Origin: Thalassotalea sp. PP2-459
GTDB taxonomy: Bacteria > Pseudomonadota > Gammaproteobacteria > Enterobacterales > Alteromonadaceae
NCBI RefSeq assembly: GCF_001913705.1
Contig: NZ_MKQD01000041.1
Span: 1 to 33,579, forward strand
DNA length: 33,579 nucleotides
Direction of reading: 5' to 3'
The notes beneath the pieces were generated by a model, which saw nothing but the letters and a program-made list of their open reading frames with translations, had not been told where the DNA came from and did not search any database. This document shows positions 24,082-33,299 of this stretch, piece by piece (the stretch's first letter is position 1; each line of letters opens with the position of its first letter). Position numbers and translations under genes: made by a program.

Positions 24082-26130
24082 ATGCAACATGCTTCAACAA
24101 TGTTCACTAAGATACTCATTGCTAACCGTGGTGAAATAGCTTGTAGAGTGATTAAAACAGCCCGTAAAATGGGCATTGCTACGGTGGCGGTGTATTCTGA
24201 CGCTGATGCTAATGCTTTACATGTGAGTATGGCAGATGAAGCTGTTTATCTTGGCCCCTCTCCCTCTCGTGAGAGTTATTTATTATCAGAAAAAGTGATT
24301 GCGGCAGCAAAACGTACAGGTGCACAGGCAATACACCCTGGCTATGGTTTTCTCTCTGAAAATGCAGAATTTTGTCGTTTATGTGAACAGGAAAATATTA
24401 CCTTTATCGGCCCACCAGTTAGCGCTATTGAAGCCATGGGCTCTAAATCTGCCGCGAAAACAATCATGGAAAAAGCACGAGTTCCACTCGTACCAGGTTA
24501 CCATGGTGATGATCAAACGGAAGCAGTCATTAAAAATGCGGCTGATGACATGGGTTATCCTGTCTTGCTAAAAGCAACTGCTGGCGGTGGTGGTAAAGGT
24601 ATGCGCCAAGTGTGGAGCGAAGAAGACTTTGCCGAAGGTTTTGCTGCAGCAAAACGCGAAGCAAAATCATCTTTTGGTGACGACACGATGTTAGTGGAAA
24701 AATACTTAACACAACCCCGCCATGTTGAAATACAAGTCTTTTGTGATAATCATGACAATGCAGTTTATCTGTTCGAACGTGATTGTTCAGTGCAACGCCG
24801 ACATCAAAAAGTGATCGAAGAAGCACCTGCATTCAACTTATCGCAAACGTTACGTGAAAAAATGGGTGAAGCTGCAATAAAGTCAGCTAAAGCAATTGGT
24901 TACCGAGGGGCAGGTACTGTTGAATTCTTACTTGACCAAGACGGTTCCTTCTATTTTATGGAAATGAATACTCGTTTACAGGTTGAACACCCTGTTACAG
25001 AGTTAATTACCAGACAAGATCTAGTTGAATGGCAGCTACGTGTCGCAGCTGATGAAGCCTTACCAAAAACACAAGACCAACTTGAGATCCACGGACATGC
25101 TTTTGAAGCACGTATTTACGCTGAAGATGCCAATAATGACTTTTTACCAGCTACCGGCAATTTAAGTTTTCTACGTACGCCACAAGAAAGCAAATATGTT
25201 CGAGTGGATACCGGCGTACGCCAAGGTGATGAAGTCAGTGTTTTTTATGATCCAATGATAGCTAAACTTATTGTTTGGGATGAAAATCGTGAAAAAGCAT
25301 TACAACGTTTAACGAAAGCACTGACAGAATACCGTATTAATGGTGTGGTCACTAATCTCGACTTCCTATATAACTTAGCAACTTGCCGAGCGTTCATAAA
25401 CCGCAATATTGATACTGGTTTTATCGAAAAACATCACGATGATATTTTTCACGATACCGAGCAAGCACTAACCAACGAATTACCAATGGCTGCTCTGTAT
25501 TTAGTGCTCTCTTTAGCTGAACGCTCTAAAACACACGCTAAAAGTACGACAGATCCTCATTCTCCTTGGAATCACACCAATGCTTGGCGACTTAATGAAG
25601 CCCACATTCATAAGCTAACATTAGCGCATAATGACACTCACTACCCCGTTATTGTTGAGCAAAAGCGAATGGGGAATCGACGCTACTACATAATCACTGT
25701 TGAGCATCATGCATTTCAAGGACGTACATTAGACTGTCAAGGAACAATAGTTGGTGATGAACTTTCTACCAGTATTGACGGTTATCGCAGTCAAGCAACG
25801 ATAAGTCGTGAAGGCGATAATATCAGTTTATATAGATCAAATGGCGTGTTTAATTTTACTTATATACGCCCTGATTGTGGGTTAAGTAACGCTGAAGATA
25901 ATGCAAACGGCTTAACTGCGCCTATGAACGGAACCATGGTCAGCGTATTAATTAATCAAGGAGATGCGGTTACGAAAGATCAACCATTAATGATCATGGA
26001 AGCAATGAAAATGGAGCATACTATTAAGGCACCTACAGATGGCATAATCGATACAGTTTATTATCAAACTGGCGATATGGTAGATGGCGGCGCTGAACTA
26101 TTAGCGTTTACGCCCAAGGAGCAAGGCTGA
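24082..26130 (+). CDS. liuD: Methylcrotonyl-CoA carboxylase, biotin (alpha) subunit
   Basis: A 682-residue biotin carboxylase with carrier domain. It charges its own biotin with bicarbonate and ATP for LiuB. Domains are the biotin-carboxylase N domain (from about residue 8, [14 protein letters not shown]), an ATP-grasp domain with GGGGKG at 168-173 and the [16 protein letters not shown] segment, the biotin-carboxylase C domain, a linker region and a C-terminal biotinyl domain with EAMKM (biotinyl Lys643). The start at 24082 is preferred because AAGGA at 24070-24074 precedes it at proper spacing; an in-frame ATG at 24067 would overlap liuC by 14 bp and lacks a ribosome site. The TGA overlaps the next ATG (TGATG). 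Confidence 0.95.
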   Translation: MQHASTMFTKILIANRGEIACRVIKTARKMGIATVAVYSDADANALHVSMADEAVYLGPSPSRESYLLSEKVIAAAKRTGAQAIHPGYGFLSENAEFCRLCEQENITFIGPPVSAIEAMGSKSAAKTIMEKARVPLVPGYHGDDQTEAVIKNAADDMGYPVLLKATAGGGGKGMRQVWSEEDFAEGFAAAKREAKSSFGDDTMLVEKYLTQPRHVEIQVFCDNHDNAVYLFERDCSVQRRHQKVIEEAPAFNLSQTLREKMGEAAIKSAKAIGYRGAGTVEFLLDQDGSFYFMEMNTRLQVEHPVTELITRQDLVEWQLRVAADEALPKTQDQLEIHGHAFEARIYAEDANNDFLPATGNLSFLRTPQESKYVRVDTGVRQGDEVSVFYDPMIAKLIVWDENREKALQRLTKALTEYRINGVVTNLDFLYNLATCRAFINRNIDTGFIEKHHDDIFHDTEQALTNELPMAALYLVLSLAERSKTHAKSTTDPHSPWNHTNAWRLNEAHIHKLTLAHNDTHYPVIVEQKRMGNRRYYIITVEHHAFQGRTLDCQGTIVGDELSTSIDGYRSQATISREGDNISLYRSNGVFNFTYIRPDCGLSNAEDNANGLTAPMNGTMVSVLINQGDAVTKDQPLMIMEAMKMEHTIKAPTDGIIDTVYYQTGDMVDGGAELLAFTPKEQG

Positions 26131-27035
26131 TGGCACTACCTAAGTCAGTAAAAATTGTTGAAGTTGGCCCTAGAGACGGCTTACAAAATGAAAAAGAACT
26201 CGTTGCCGCAAAAGATAAAATACAGTTAATTAACAAACTGAGTAACGCCGGATTAAGCTATATCGAAGCTGCAAGCTTTGTGTCGCCTAAATGGGTACCA
26301 CAAATGGCAACCTCTTCCGACGTAATGGCAGGTATAGAACGAAAAACAAACGTCACGTATGCGGCATTAACTCCTAATTTAAAAGGCTTTGAAGCAGCGC
26401 TTGCTGCAGGTGTTTCAGAAGTTGCTATTTTTGGTGCTGCTTCAGAAGCATTTAGCCAAAAAAATATTAATTGCTCAATAGATGAAAGCCTAGCGCGATT
26501 TGAACCTGTTATTCGTGCCGCAAAGCAACATGGCATACTTGTACGAGGTTATGTTTCTTGCGTAGTTGGTTGTCCTTACGATGGTGATATTGCACCAGAT
26601 ACAGTGGCTGAGGTTGCTGAAAAGTTATACAAAATGGGCTGCTATGAAATCTCACTTGGTGACACAATTGGCGTAGGTACTGTAGCCAGTGTCAATAAAA
26701 TGTTACAGGCAGTAAGCGCCCGAATCCCCGTAAAGCACCTTGCTGTTCACTTTCATGATACCTACGGTCAAGCGTTAACGAATATTTACGCCGCGTTACA
26801 ACACGGCGTAAGTGTTGTCGACTCAGCCATTGCTGGCTTAGGCGGTTGCCCTTATGCTAAGGGTGCTTCAGGTAATGTAGCAACAGAAGACGTTGTTTAT
26901 ATGCTAAATGGCTTAGCGATAGAAACAGGGATTAACTTCGATACCTTACTTGAAGCAGGCTGGTATATCAGTAACAAACTCGGCAAGGCACCGGTTTCAA
27001 AAGTTTCAAATGCATTTTTAGCTAAATGCGAATAG
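26130..27035 (+). CDS. liuE: Hydroxymethylglutaryl-CoA lyase
   Basis: A 301-residue TIM-barrel lyase that splits HMG-CoA into acetyl-CoA and acetoacetate. The metal-site residues are D16 in [11 protein letters not shown] and the HFH pair at 207-209. The active-site cysteine C240 is in the family signature [14 protein letters not shown]. It starts one base before the liuD stop ends, with AAGGAG at 26116-26121, so it is translationally coupled to liuD. Confidence 0.95.
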   Translation: MALPKSVKIVEVGPRDGLQNEKELVAAKDKIQLINKLSNAGLSYIEAASFVSPKWVPQMATSSDVMAGIERKTNVTYAALTPNLKGFEAALAAGVSEVAIFGAASEAFSQKNINCSIDESLARFEPVIRAAKQHGILVRGYVSCVVGCPYDGDIAPDTVAEVAEKLYKMGCYEISLGDTIGVGTVASVNKMLQAVSARIPVKHLAVHFHDTYGQALTNIYAALQHGVSVVDSAIAGLGGCPYAKGASGNVATEDVVYMLNGLAIETGINFDTLLEAGWYISNKLGKAPVSKVSNAFLAKCE

Positions 27036-27112
27036 CTTTACTTTTATAATCATTCAAATTTTAATGATCAACTGCAACACTCGTTGATCTTACATTTAGC
27101 AAGGAGTTAATC

Positions 27113-27814
27113 ATGTCAGGTTTTGACAAAGTAGTGTCGAGCTATGAAGAAGCATTAGCAGGGCTAGAAGATAACATGACAGTTATTGCTGGCGGTTTTG
27201 GCTTATGCGGTATACCGGAAAATCTTATTACAGAGATCAAACGTAAAGGCACAAAAGGGTTAACCGTTGTTTCAAATAACTGCGGTGTTGATGATTTTGG
27301 TTTAGGGGTATTACTGCCTAATCGACAAATAAAAAAAATACTCGCTTCATATGTTGGCGAAAATGCTGAGTTTGAGCGACAAATGATGAGTGGTGAACTT
27401 GAAGTTATCTTAACTCCTCAAGGTACACTCGCTGAGAAAATGCGCGCAGGTGGCGCAGGTATTCCTGCATTTTATACCGCCACAGGTTATGGTACACCTG
27501 TGGCCGAAGGTAAAGAAGAACGTGAATTTGATGGTCGTCACTATATATTAGAAAAAGCCCTTACCGGTGACTTTGCCATCGTAAAAGCATGGAAAGCAGA
27601 CCGATACGGAAACCTTGTGTTTAGAAAAACCGCACGTAACTTCAACCCTATGGCTGCTACTGCAGGCAAAATAACCGTAGTTGAAGTAGAAGAAATCGTT
27701 GAGCCGGGTGAGTTAGCACCTGATGAAATTCACACCCCTGGCATTTACGTTAACCGTCTCATTAAAGGGACGTTTGAGAAACGCATCGAACAACGCACAA
27801 TTAGAAGCGCATAA
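27113..27814 (+). CDS. scoA: 3-oxoacid CoA-transferase, subunit A
   Basis: A 233-residue family I CoA-transferase alpha subunit, paired with the next gene. Together they should transfer CoA from succinyl-CoA to acetoacetate. It shows the CoA-binding segment [13 protein letters not shown] near residue 28 and a typical [10 protein letters not shown] region. AAGGAG precedes the ATG. It lies 77 bp after liuE with no terminator between, so it is probably part of the liu transcript and uses the acetoacetate that LiuE makes. The names liuF and liuG are also used for this pair. Confidence 0.92.
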   Translation: MSGFDKVVSSYEEALAGLEDNMTVIAGGFGLCGIPENLITEIKRKGTKGLTVVSNNCGVDDFGLGVLLPNRQIKKILASYVGENAEFERQMMSGELEVILTPQGTLAEKMRAGGAGIPAFYTATGYGTPVAEGKEEREFDGRHYILEKALTGDFAIVKAWKADRYGNLVFRKTARNFNPMAATAGKITVVEVEEIVEPGELAPDEIHTPGIYVNRLIKGTFEKRIEQRTIRSA

Positions 27815-27823
27815 GGAGTTAAC

Positions 27824-28483
27824 ATGGCTTTATCTAGAGAACAAATTGCGCAACGCGTAGCACAAGAACTGCAAGATGGTTTTTACGTAAATCTTGGCAT
27901 AGGCATTCCTACATTAGTCGCCAATTACGTACCCAATGGCATGGAAGTCATGTTGCAATCTGAAAATGGTTTACTTGGCATGGGTCAATTTCCTACTGAA
28001 GACGAAATAGACGCTGACTTAATCAATGCTGGTAAGCAAACAGTAACCACCGCTAAGGGAGCATCAATTTTTGATTCAGCAGAATCATTTGCTATGATCC
28101 GTGGTGGGCATGTTGACCTCACTGTATTAGGCGCTTTTGAAGTTGACGTTCAGGGCAATATTGCTTCATATATGATCCCTGGTAAGTTGATTAAAGGCAT
28201 GGGTGGTGCAATGGACTTAGTTGCAGGTGCTGAAAACATTATTGTTACTATGACCCATGCGTCTAAGCACGGGGAATCTAAGTTACTCTCGCAATGTACC
28301 TTACCATTAACAGGTAAAGGCTGTATCAACAAAGTGCTAACTGATTTAGCCTTTATCGAAATCAAAGATAATAGCTTTCATCTGGTTGAACGTGCACCTG
28401 GTGTATCTGTAGAAGAGATTAAAGCGTTAACTGCTGGTGAACTTGTTATACCTGAAAATGTACCTGAGATGACATTTATATAA
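27824..28483 (+). CDS. scoB: 3-oxoacid CoA-transferase, subunit B
   Basis: A 219-residue CoA-transferase beta subunit. The catalytic glutamate that forms the acyl-CoA thioester intermediate is E47 in SENGLLGMG, and GIGIPT at 25-30 forms the oxyanion region. The gene starts 9 bp after scoA, with AAGGAG overlapping the scoA stop region. The terminator at 28516-28543 ends the operon here. The product acetoacetyl-CoA is the substrate of the thiolase at 18499-19683. Confidence 0.93.
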   Translation: MALSREQIAQRVAQELQDGFYVNLGIGIPTLVANYVPNGMEVMLQSENGLLGMGQFPTEDEIDADLINAGKQTVTTAKGASIFDSAESFAMIRGGHVDLTVLGAFEVDVQGNIASYMIPGKLIKGMGGAMDLVAGAENIIVTMTHASKHGESKLLSQCTLPLTGKGCINKVLTDLAFIEIKDNSFHLVERAPGVSVEEIKALTAGELVIPENVPEMTFI

Positions 28484-28515
28484 CTTTTACCAATAAATTT
28501 ATTAGTAAATACAAT

Positions 28516-28543
28516 AAAAAAAGAGCTTTAATGCTCTTTTTTT
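28516..28543 (+). terminator. Intrinsic terminator of the liu-sco operon
   Basis: An 11-bp stem (28516-28526 with 28533-28543, AAAAAAAGAGC, loop TTTAAT) ends in seven T residues, 32 bp after the scoB stop. Confidence 0.9.
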
Positions 28544-28705
28544 ATAACAATTAGAAAGTCATATGTAATGTTTCCATATATCCTACAAGAGAAAGTTACA
28601 CCTAACACATTGTAAAATATACATTTATAGTAAAAACTTAACATTCAACATACTTGCCAATTTCACAAGACTTGATTTTATCTTACAAATTAGTGATACT
28701 GAAAT

Positions 28706-28797
28706 TGACAAAGAAAAGGCAAAACATGCGAAAACATGTTACGCAAAACCACCGGTCTAAGGATAATTTAATTTATCTATGACAGCGGAGTTACCGA
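28706..28797 (+). promoter_or_regulatory. Cyclic-di-GMP-I (GEMM) riboswitch
   Basis: The sequence follows the GEMM consensus in order. AGGCAAAAC comes first, then a short stem (28724-28728 with 28735-28739) capped by a GAAA tetraloop at 28730-28733. ACGCAAAACCACCGGTCTAA follows at 28741-28760, then a weak AT stem (GGATA/TATCT), and GCGGAGTTACCGA at 28785-28797. The tetraloop, the ACGCAAA core and the GCGG-GTTACCG end are the hallmarks of the Vc2-type aptamer. AAAACCAC (28745-28752), inside the aptamer, is complementary to GTGGTTTT (28817-28824), which starts a T-run. Ligand binding could therefore prevent a terminator and turn the gene on. It controls the DUF3718 gene at 28864. Confidence 0.88.
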
Positions 28798-28816
28798 GTT
28801 CAATTAGGTACGTCCT

Positions 28817-28830
28817 GTGGTTTTTTCTTT
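28817..28830 (+). terminator. Expression-platform U-run of the riboswitch
   Basis: GTGGTTTTTTCTTT lies 34 bp before the start codon of the next gene. The GTGGTTTT part can pair with AAAACCAC in the aptamer core, which would form a terminator only when the aptamer is not folded. No good local stem competes with this pairing. Confidence 0.5.
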
Positions 28831-28863
28831 TAATAAACTCAACTTGAATTAAAGGTTATTAAA

Positions 28864-29223
28864 ATGAAAAAATTATTACTAGTTTCAACTATTACAGCGT
28901 TAACAATGACGTCTATCGTTTCTGCTCCTAAAGCAGAAGCATCGAATATAGCTCAAAGCTTATGTGAGTATGTAGCTGCAGATGATAAGAAGCGTATGCG
29001 CTCATTTTTAAGAACGAATAAAATCAAAATCCGCAGAGTTTTTGATGGTATTCAATGTAATGGTCAAAACTTACTGGTATTTGCTTCTGCAAGAGGTGCG
29101 GTTGAAACAGGTTCTATGATAGTAAGTAAGCTACCAAAGAAAGTTGTTTCAGAGAACCTTGCAAATCTCCAGAGTGGATCGCAACCATTGATAGATGCCG
29201 CTAACGAACGCGTTAGCAGCTAA
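28864..29223 (+). CDS. Small exported DUF3718 protein under riboswitch control
   Basis: A 119-residue protein with a clear signal peptide (basic MKK, hydrophobic 4-19, cleavage after about residue 26, KAEA). The mature part has two cysteines, C34 in LCEYVAADD and C65 in GIQCNGQNLL, likely joined by a disulfide, and a conserved ETGSMIVSKLP segment, all typical of the DUF3718 family of Alteromonadales and Vibrio. The function is unknown. Control by a cyclic-di-GMP riboswitch suggests a role in the surface-attached or biofilm state. It is monocistronic, with terminators on both sides. Confidence 0.85.
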   Translation: MKKLLLVSTITALTMTSIVSAPKAEASNIAQSLCEYVAADDKKRMRSFLRTNKIKIRRVFDGIQCNGQNLLVFASARGAVETGSMIVSKLPKKVVSENLANLQSGSQPLIDAANERVSS

Positions 29224-29292
29224 AATTATTTTTTAGTAGGCGTTATTTGTTAAATCAATAGCTTTACTAGTTTATAATTCTTCTGTCGACTT

Positions 29293-29322
29293 AAAAAAGC
29301 CAGCTAATGCTGGCTTTTTTTT
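29293..29322 (+). terminator. Intrinsic terminator of the DUF3718 gene
   Basis: A 12-bp perfect stem (29293-29304 with 29309-29320, AAAAAAGCCAGC, loop TAAT) is followed by further T residues, 70 bp after the stop codon. Confidence 0.9.
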
Positions 29323-29433
29323 CAACTCAACAAAAGTAGCCTTTACTTTTATAAACCTTTTATTAATTTAAATGTTCGTGTTGGTTACCATTGTTTATAC
29401 AGAACGATTTTTAAACCCAGCTAACATTATTTA

Positions 29434-29627
29434 ACCTGAGCTCGGGATAAGAAGTTAGCGAATCAACAGAAACGGTAAGCTTTTTATTTATCACACTGTT
29501 CTAGCACGGAGTTTTTTCTTAGTGCAAGGAAAATTTGTGCGTCAATAACGTGTCTATTGCAAATACATTTAACGCAGTAATAAGGAAAAACAACGGCAGA
29601 AAGTAAGTTGTTATCCCTAGCTCAGGT
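29434..29627. mobile_element. MITE-like element with 17-bp terminal inverted repeats
   Basis: The left end ACCTGAGCTCGGGATAA (29434-29450) and the reverse complement of the right end, ACCTGAGCTAGGGATAA (29611-29627), differ at one base. Both ends abut TATTTA (29428-29433 and 29628-29633), a plausible 6-bp target duplication. The 194-bp element codes for nothing and must depend on a transposase elsewhere. It fills most of the gap before the patatin gene. Confidence 0.8.
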
Positions 29628-29700
29628 TATTTAACTTGGTAATCTTTAAAATAAACGATAAACTCTCGTTAATTGATAGAATAGATACCGTGATTAATTT

Positions 29701-30852
29701 GTGACGTACCGATCGCGCCAGCATGAAAAAAACGCATTAGTATTAACTGGGGGCGGTGCAAGAGCTGCCTATCAAGTTGGTGTGCTGTCTGCAATTTCAA
29801 AATTTGCCCCACGGCATCACCCTATCCCTTTTTCAATTATTTGCGGTACCTCTGCCGGAGCGATCAACTCAACCGGTTTAGCCTGTTATGCATCTTGCTT
29901 TCAACTTGGCGTTAAAAAACTTGAATGGGTATGGAAGAACTTAACAACAAGCAGGATATATCATAGTGACCCTGCTCGTGTATTTAGTCATTTATACCGT
30001 GGTATATTAGCGAGCTTTCAAGCAGATTATGCAAACAAGTCGGCGCACAGCTTACTTAACAATGCACCATTAAGAGCCTTACTAACAGATGTTGTTGACT
30101 TTCAGCGTATAGACAATAATCTATTAAAAGGACATTTACGCGCGCTTTCAGTCACTGCGTCTAGTTACAGTAGTGGTGATTCCATTAGTTTTTTTCAATC
30201 AAGTGAAACCATTTCTCCATGGTTTCGAGCTAAACGAAAAGGCTTACCCTGTCAGATTAATAGTGATCATTTACTTGCTTCAGCAGCAATTCCACTATTG
30301 TTCCCGTCGATCAAACTTGGAAAAGAACATTTTGGTGACGGCTCTATTCATCAACTATCTCCTTTGAGCCCTGCAATACATTTAGGCGGTGAAAAGCTAT
30401 TTATTATCGGTGTTGAGCAACCGTCAGAACCATTACATCCTAAGGAAAACAATCCTCATCCTCCAACAAGCGCGACCATCGCAGGTCATTTACTAGATGG
30501 CATTTTTTCAGACACTTTGCAAAGTGACTTAGAACGTCTCAAACGTGTAAATAAGACACTTTCGTTAATCCCAGAAGAAAAGAAAATAGCACAAGAAGGC
30601 TTAAAATCAATAGAGACATTAGTAATAAACCCAAGCCACGACTTCAATGCAATTGCAGTAGAGCACTATCATCAAATGCCAATATCAATTCGACTGCTAC
30701 TTAGGACGATGGGCATCAGCAATGATCCTGAATCAAGTATCATTAGCTACCTGTTATTTGATCGCACCTATTGCCATCAACTTATTAAACTCGGCTTTCA
30801 AGATGCATTAGAAAATGAAACACGTATTCGTGAGTTTTTATCGCTTAAGTAA
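29701..30852 (+). CDS. Patatin-like phospholipase
   Basis: A 383-residue patatin-domain lipase. It has the oxyanion motif GGGARAAY at 17-24, the nucleophile elbow GTSAG at 49-53 (Ser51) and the dyad aspartate D213 in FGDGSIHQLSPL. Such enzymes hydrolyse phospholipid or other acyl esters. No signal peptide is seen, so it is cytoplasmic or exported by a dedicated system. The start is a GTG at 29701; the nearby ATG at 29723 is out of frame, and no strong ribosome site is visible, so translation may be weak. It is flanked on both sides by MITE-like elements, and the upstream element may affect its promoter. Confidence 0.85.
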   Translation: MTYRSRQHEKNALVLTGGGARAAYQVGVLSAISKFAPRHHPIPFSIICGTSAGAINSTGLACYASCFQLGVKKLEWVWKNLTTSRIYHSDPARVFSHLYRGILASFQADYANKSAHSLLNNAPLRALLTDVVDFQRIDNNLLKGHLRALSVTASSYSSGDSISFFQSSETISPWFRAKRKGLPCQINSDHLLASAAIPLLFPSIKLGKEHFGDGSIHQLSPLSPAIHLGGEKLFIIGVEQPSEPLHPKENNPHPPTSATIAGHLLDGIFSDTLQSDLERLKRVNKTLSLIPEEKKIAQEGLKSIETLVINPSHDFNAIAVEHYHQMPISIRLLLRTMGISNDPESSIISYLLFDRTYCHQLIKLGFQDALENETRIREFLSLK

Positions 30853-30931
30853 ATACGGTTAACATTTCAAGATAAACTTTACTCAAGGTAACAATGCAGA
30901 GATATGGGGATAGAGCAAAAGAAACCTATTA

Positions 30932-31242
30932 TACCAATTCGCATCAATATTCGGTCATTCAGCGAGAATTAAACGCTTTAGAGGCACGGCGTTGATTGCA
31001 GAGAATGGTTATTCAGGAAAACGTGCTCCTGCGTTCTCTAATAAGCTACATCCTTGTAGCGTCCTTGTTAAAATCAACAACACAGGCTATGAAGCGTTTA
31101 AACTCCCCTTTGGGAGCGTGTTAGAGGTGCGATAATTGCGCAAAACCTGTTTGATGTAGAACAACTATACCTGCAAACGTTTCGCTTATTCTCCCACCTC
31201 TGACATCGCTCTGAACTGACTTAATCTTTATGCGAATTGGTA
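30932..31242. mobile_element. MITE-like element with 13-bp terminal inverted repeats
   Basis: TACCAATTCGCAT at 30932-30944 is the exact reverse complement of 31230-31242, and both ends are flanked by TTA (30929-30931, 31243-31245), a likely 3-bp target duplication. The 311-bp interior has no gene. An internal 10-bp inverted repeat (30969-30978 / 31092-31101, TTAAACGCTT) gives it a folded structure. It ends 5 bp before the stop codon of the antiporter gene and fills the space between two convergent genes. Confidence 0.78.
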
Positions 31243-31247
31243 TTACG

Positions 31248-33224
31248 CTAACCCCCTTCATGCATAAAACGTTCAACCCGCTCAACACGTCTTGGTTTGC
31301 CACGAATAATCAAGGTATCATCTGCTAACAAAATGGTATTTTCATCAGGCTGTTCGGTTTCAAAACCAGCTCTTCTCAATGCAACCACGGTTACGCGGCG
31401 TGTGGCTAAGTTCAAAGATTGTAAGTTTCGCCCTACCGCATAAGAATGGCCAGTTAAATTCACCGCATTAGCAAATTCTATACGGTCCATAGCATCAGGG
31501 CTCATATCTGTATGTTCCCCCTGAAAAAAGCCATGCAGATGACTGTAATGACTTTTCCTTTCCTTCTGTACTCGTTTAACGATATGCGAAAATGGCACGC
31601 CTGAAAGTGACAACACTTGTGAAACCAACATCAAGCTCCCTTCAAGGCTTTCAGGCACTACTTGATCTGCACCAGCAGCTTGTAATTTATCAAGCTGATC
31701 ATCATTACGAGTTCGTACTAAAATAGGTACATTAGGTGATAAACTTCGTACTTTACGTATCACTTCTATCGACTGTTTATCTTCACCAAACGCGATGACG
31801 ACAAGTTTAGCCGTCGACAACTTAGCCGCCTCTAACAATTCAGTTTGTCGGGACGAGCCAAATAACACATTTTCTCCCGCTTCACGCGCTTTTCGCGTAC
31901 GTAAGGGGTCCATATCAATGGCAACAAAATCAATACCTTCTTGTTTTAAAAACCGACTAACCGTTTGACCGATACGACCAAAACCACAAATAATCACATG
32001 CTCTTTCAGTTCTGTATTAACTTCTAACTCTTTAAAGGCTTGTAAGTCTTCGTGATCAGTTTTTTGTTCATTGGCTAGCCACTTTCCCCAATTTCGAGCA
32101 TTATCAACCATAAATGGCGTTACCGCCATGCTCAAAATACCTGCCCCAATCAATAAAGAAGCAACATCAAGAGGTAATACATTGACTTGTGTAGCAAGCG
32201 CAATTAACACAAAGCCAAATTCCCCCATTTGTGCGAGCATGATCCCAGCTGCCCAAGCATCTTTTCCTTGTTCACCAGCTTTTACTGCTAAAATTCTTAT
32301 CACGACCACTTTTAGTAGCATCAAACCAACAACCAAGCTGACAATGGTCAAAGGTGAAGACACCAACACATTAATATCTAATTTCATCCCAACTGTCACA
32401 AAAAACAAACCAAGCAATATATCTCGGTAAGGTCGTATGTCAGCTTCTAGTTGGTGCTTATATTGGCTTTCTCCTAACATCATGCCCGCGAGAAAAGCAC
32501 CCAGCGCCATTGAAAGACCAAACCATTGCGTTAATGCGGAAGCGACAAGTGTGACTAATAAAGTCGTTAATACAAACAATTCATCTGTTCTAACTTGTGC
32601 AACTAGATTAAATAAACGAGGAAGTATCCATTTTCCTGCGGCCAGTAAAATACCAACAACAAATACCCCTTTTATTAGCGCAGCAAACAAAGCGATTATC
32701 ATCGAACCTTCGGTACTTGGTGCTAATAATGGAATAATAATCAGTAATGGTACAACGGCAACATCTTGAAATAATAAAACAGCTACAGCTATTTGCCCTG
32801 ACTTTCGCTTCATGGCACCAGACTCGCTTAACTGTCTGATCACAATCGCGGTAGATGATAAAGCAATGACACCACCTATCACTAAAGCACTGCCAAAGGA
32901 TTGACCAAAGAAGAGTGAAATAATGGTAAAACAAATTAATGATAACACCACTTGCAAGCAACCTACCGCTAGCACTAAGTGTCGCATTGCCATTAGCTTA
33001 GGTAAGGAAAACTCTAGCCCTAAAGTGAACAACAGAAAAACGATGCCTAGCTCGGCAAAATGTTCATAATCTACATGTTCATGCGCAAAAGCTAAACCAT
33101 GCTCACCAACAAGCATCCCTGCAACTAAATAAGCAAGAATAGCTGGTAAATGTAATTTTCTAAATAACCAAACAATAAACACTGCACTGGTTAAAATAGC
33201 CAGAATTTCAATATGGGAAGCCAC
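31248..33224 (-). CDS. CPA2 cation/proton antiporter with RCK domains (KefB/YbaL-like)
   Basis: A 658-residue inner-membrane transporter. The N-terminal part has about 12-13 membrane helices of the Na/H-exchanger fold (residues 5-372) with the Kef-type motif QDVAVVP at 153-159, whose Asp154 is in the transport site. A RCK-N (TrkA-N) domain follows, starting HVIICGFGRIG at 409-419, then an RCK-C domain in about 570-655 with a long linker. It should exchange K+ or Na+ for H+, gated by a nucleotide. I cannot see a glutathione-binding signature, and no KefF/KefG ancillary gene is adjacent, so I leave the symbol empty. A perfect palindrome lies 53-66 bp upstream of the start. Confidence 0.88.
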   Translation of the reverse strand: MASHIEILAILTSAVFIVWLFRKLHLPAILAYLVAGMLVGEHGLAFAHEHVDYEHFAELGIVFLLFTLGLEFSLPKLMAMRHLVLAVGCLQVVLSLICFTIISLFFGQSFGSALVIGGVIALSSTAIVIRQLSESGAMKRKSGQIAVAVLLFQDVAVVPLLIIIPLLAPSTEGSMIIALFAALIKGVFVVGILLAAGKWILPRLFNLVAQVRTDELFVLTTLLVTLVASALTQWFGLSMALGAFLAGMMLGESQYKHQLEADIRPYRDILLGLFFVTVGMKLDINVLVSSPLTIVSLVVGLMLLKVVVIRILAVKAGEQGKDAWAAGIMLAQMGEFGFVLIALATQVNVLPLDVASLLIGAGILSMAVTPFMVDNARNWGKWLANEQKTDHEDLQAFKELEVNTELKEHVIICGFGRIGQTVSRFLKQEGIDFVAIDMDPLRTRKAREAGENVLFGSSRQTELLEAAKLSTAKLVVIAFGEDKQSIEVIRKVRSLSPNVPILVRTRNDDQLDKLQAAGADQVVPESLEGSLMLVSQVLSLSGVPFSHIVKRVQKERKSHYSHLHGFFQGEHTDMSPDAMDRIEFANAVNLTGHSYAVGRNLQSLNLATRRVTVVALRRAGFETEQPDENTILLADDTLIIRGKPRRVERVERFMHEGG

Positions 33225-33276
33225 AAAAAACCTAATAAAAATAAAAACTAACTTTAATCATAGTATATCGCTCATT

Positions 33277-33290
33277 GTTTGAGCTCAAAC
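33277..33290. promoter_or_regulatory. Perfect palindrome upstream of the antiporter
   Basis: GTTTGAGCTCAAAC is a perfect 14-bp palindrome, 53-66 bp before the antiporter ATG, where an operator would be expected. I do not recognise the regulator. The half-sites have the opposite order to the PsrA consensus (CAAAC-N-GTTTG). Confidence 0.45.
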
Positions 33291-33299
33291 GCTTTTATT

